Below the pieces are notes generated by a model. The model saw nothing but the letters and a program-made list of their open reading frames with translations, was not told the DNA's origin and ran no database searches. Below, in pieces: positions 31,824 to 32,998 of a DNA stretch of 32,998 nt. Source of the stretch: Clostridiales bacterium (lineage in GTDB: Bacteria > Bacillota > Clostridia > Peptostreptococcales > Acidaminobacteraceae). The stretch spans positions 1 to 32,998 of the forward strand of contig JASUSA010000041.1 of the NCBI GenBank assembly GCA_030446305.1. The letters run 5' to 3'. A program made the translations under genes and the position numbers. Every line of letters starts with the position of its first letter. Position 1 is the stretch's first letter.

Positions 31824-32998
31824 ATGATTCAATTAACCATTAACGGCATTCCAGTTGAAGTCCAAGAGGGCACCACGATTCTGGAAGCCTCCAAAAAAGT
31901 AAATATAAGCATTCCGACACTTTGCCACCTTCATCTTGACGATTTTGGCATCATCAATCAGACGGCATCATGCCGCGTCTGTATGGTTGAAGTAAAGGGC
32001 CGTCCTGCACTGGTACCCTCCTGTTCTGAAAAATGTGCAGACGGCATGATCGTTCGTACCGATACACCGCGCAGCATCTCAGCGAGGCGCATGGCGGTTG
32101 AACTTCTGCTTTCAAATCATCCATACGACTGCCTCGTCTGTCCGAAAAACCTCGAGTGCGACCTGCAAAAACTCGCGGCTGATCTCGGCATACGCGAAGT
32201 GCGATACACCGGTGAAAAAATGAACCATCCGAAAGATCAGTCATCCTTTGCACTGGTAAAAGATCCAAACAAATGCGTCATGTGCAGGCGCTGTGAAACC
32301 ATGTGCAACGAAGTTCAAACCTGCGGTATTCTCTCCGCTGTCGACAGAGGGTTTAATGTCTTCGTCGGCCCGGCATTTAATTTGGACATGGTGGATACAT
32401 CCTGTACTTTCTGCGGGCAGTGTGTCGCCGTCTGCCCCACTGCCGCACTCACCGAAGTCAACAACACTGATCGGCTCTGGGAACATCTCAATGACCCTTC
32501 AAAACACGTCGTCGTTCAGGTTGCACCTGCGGTTCGCGTTGCCATTGGCGAACTCTTCGGCCTCGAACCGGGCACGATCACCACGGGGCAAATGGTCAGT
32601 GCATTGCGTTCACTCGGTTTTGACGCCGTCTTTGATACTGATTTCGGTGCAGACCTCACCATTATGGAAGAAGCGAGCGAACTCATCGAACGGTTAAACG
32701 GCAAAGGCCGACTCCCCATGCTCACCAGTTGCTGTCCTGCTTGGGTTAAGTTCTTTGAACACCAGTTTCCGGATCTACTGGATATTCCATCAACCTGCAA
32801 GTCGCCTCAAATCATGCTTGGCACGATCATTAAAACCTATTATGCTGAGCGCACTGGGCTTAATCCAGCAGATATTGTCGTTGCCTCCGTCATGCCTTGC
32901 CTCGCTAAAAAAGCCGAAGCTGCAAGACCCGAGCTTACCAAAGACCATAACAACAATGTCGATATCGTCATTACAACGCGCGAGCTCGGCCTCATGCT
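31824..32998 (+). CDS. hydA: [FeFe]-hydrogenase catalytic subunit HydA (3' end outside window)
   Basis: At least 391 residues, cut by the window edge. In order: a plant-type [2Fe-2S] domain (Cys34, 50, 53, 67); the His-Cys3 cluster (HPYDCLVCPKNLEC); two [4Fe-4S] sites (CVMCRRCETMC, CTFCGQCVAVCP); then the H-cluster domain with P1 TSCCPAW (301-307) and P2 MPCLAKKAE (Met357, Cys359). The third H-cluster motif must lie beyond the window. The N-terminal domains and hydC/hydB neighbours put it in the trimeric NAD-linked group (A3), usually bifurcating electrons between ferredoxin and NADH. GGAGGTGACACAG precedes ATG 31824. Confidence 0.95.
   Translation, partial: MIQLTINGIPVEVQEGTTILEASKKVNISIPTLCHLHLDDFGIINQTASCRVCMVEVKGRPALVPSCSEKCADGMIVRTDTPRSISARRMAVELLLSNHPYDCLVCPKNLECDLQKLAADLGIREVRYTGEKMNHPKDQSSFALVKDPNKCVMCRRCETMCNEVQTCGILSAVDRGFNVFVGPAFNLDMVDTSCTFCGQCVAVCPTAALTEVNNTDRLWEHLNDPSKHVVVQVAPAVRVAIGELFGLEPGTITTGQMVSALRSLGFDAVFDTDFGADLTIMEEASELIERLNGKGRLPMLTSCCPAWVKFFEHQFPDLLDIPSTCKSPQIMLGTIIKTYYAERTGLNPADIVVASVMPCLAKKAEAARPELTKDHNNNVDIVITTRELGLM

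Noticed and set aside
31017-31832. 271-codon open frame on the minus strand inside hydB
   Set aside because: It is antisense to a gene with complete NuoF and ferredoxin motifs, and its product shows no family features.

Overview
The window looks like chromosomal core DNA of a strictly anaerobic, low-to-mid-GC member of the Bacillota (class Clostridia). The evidence is a trimeric/tetrameric [FeFe]-hydrogenase operon, a class I hybrid-cluster protein, clostridial-type ribosome binding sites and sigma-A promoters, SpoVB/YtgP-type flippases and the nickel-pincer lar genes. A Fusibacter/Acidaminobacter-like lineage would fit, but I cannot assign a genus. No tRNA, rRNA, CRISPR array, insertion sequence or prophage was seen.

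Layout. 1-118 is the tail of an unidentified + strand gene, followed by a UUCG-loop terminator. 228-4334 (minus) holds an orphan AT-rich gene (DUF7662-like plus a probable HhH-GPD-like domain) behind two tandem SpoVB/MurJ-like flippase paralogues. 4335-4956 is non-coding except for a promoter and a multiply frameshifted + strand gene remnant. 4957-11425 (minus) is a branched-chain-amino-acid-type ABC transporter operon (livH-livM-livG-livF-binding protein) that ends in two alpha/beta hydrolases. 11641-19083 (minus) is an aromatic amino acid operon, aroF-tyrA-aroB-aroA-aroC-pheA-aroE, with a consensus promoter and a previously unannotated leader. That leader encodes a 49-residue peptide with a run of Tyr, Phe and Trp codons, followed by an intrinsic terminator: a ribosome-mediated attenuator. 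19166-19969 is a Cof-type HAD phosphatase.

20349-20815 (plus) is a small strong transcription unit: consensus promoter, about 217-nt leader with internal repeats and crossing complementary segments, perfect Shine-Dalgarno, an orphan 47-residue protein, then terminators. 21002-22826 is hcp with an FNR/HcpR-like palindrome centred near -41.5. 22877-26206 (minus) is larC-larE-larB plus a two-helix membrane protein; LarC carries a 70-residue His-rich insert and there is no larA here. 26291-27734 is a metallo-hydrolase plus truA. 27853-28866 is an unrecognised conserved-looking gene, divergent from the 29109-32998 (plus) NAD-linked electron-bifurcating-type [FeFe]-hydrogenase operon, whose catalytic subunit runs off the window.

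Most interesting items: (1) the aromatic leader-peptide attenuator, which explains control of the whole aro operon; (2) the orphan 47-aa gene with a structured leader; (3) tyrA, which has no standard start codon and appears to start at ATT or to be frameshifted; (4) the hcp operator geometry; (5) the orphan DUF7662/HhH gene. Several gene starts were moved from the longest open frame to internal ATGs or TTGs with good ribosome binding sites; these choices are given in each entry.
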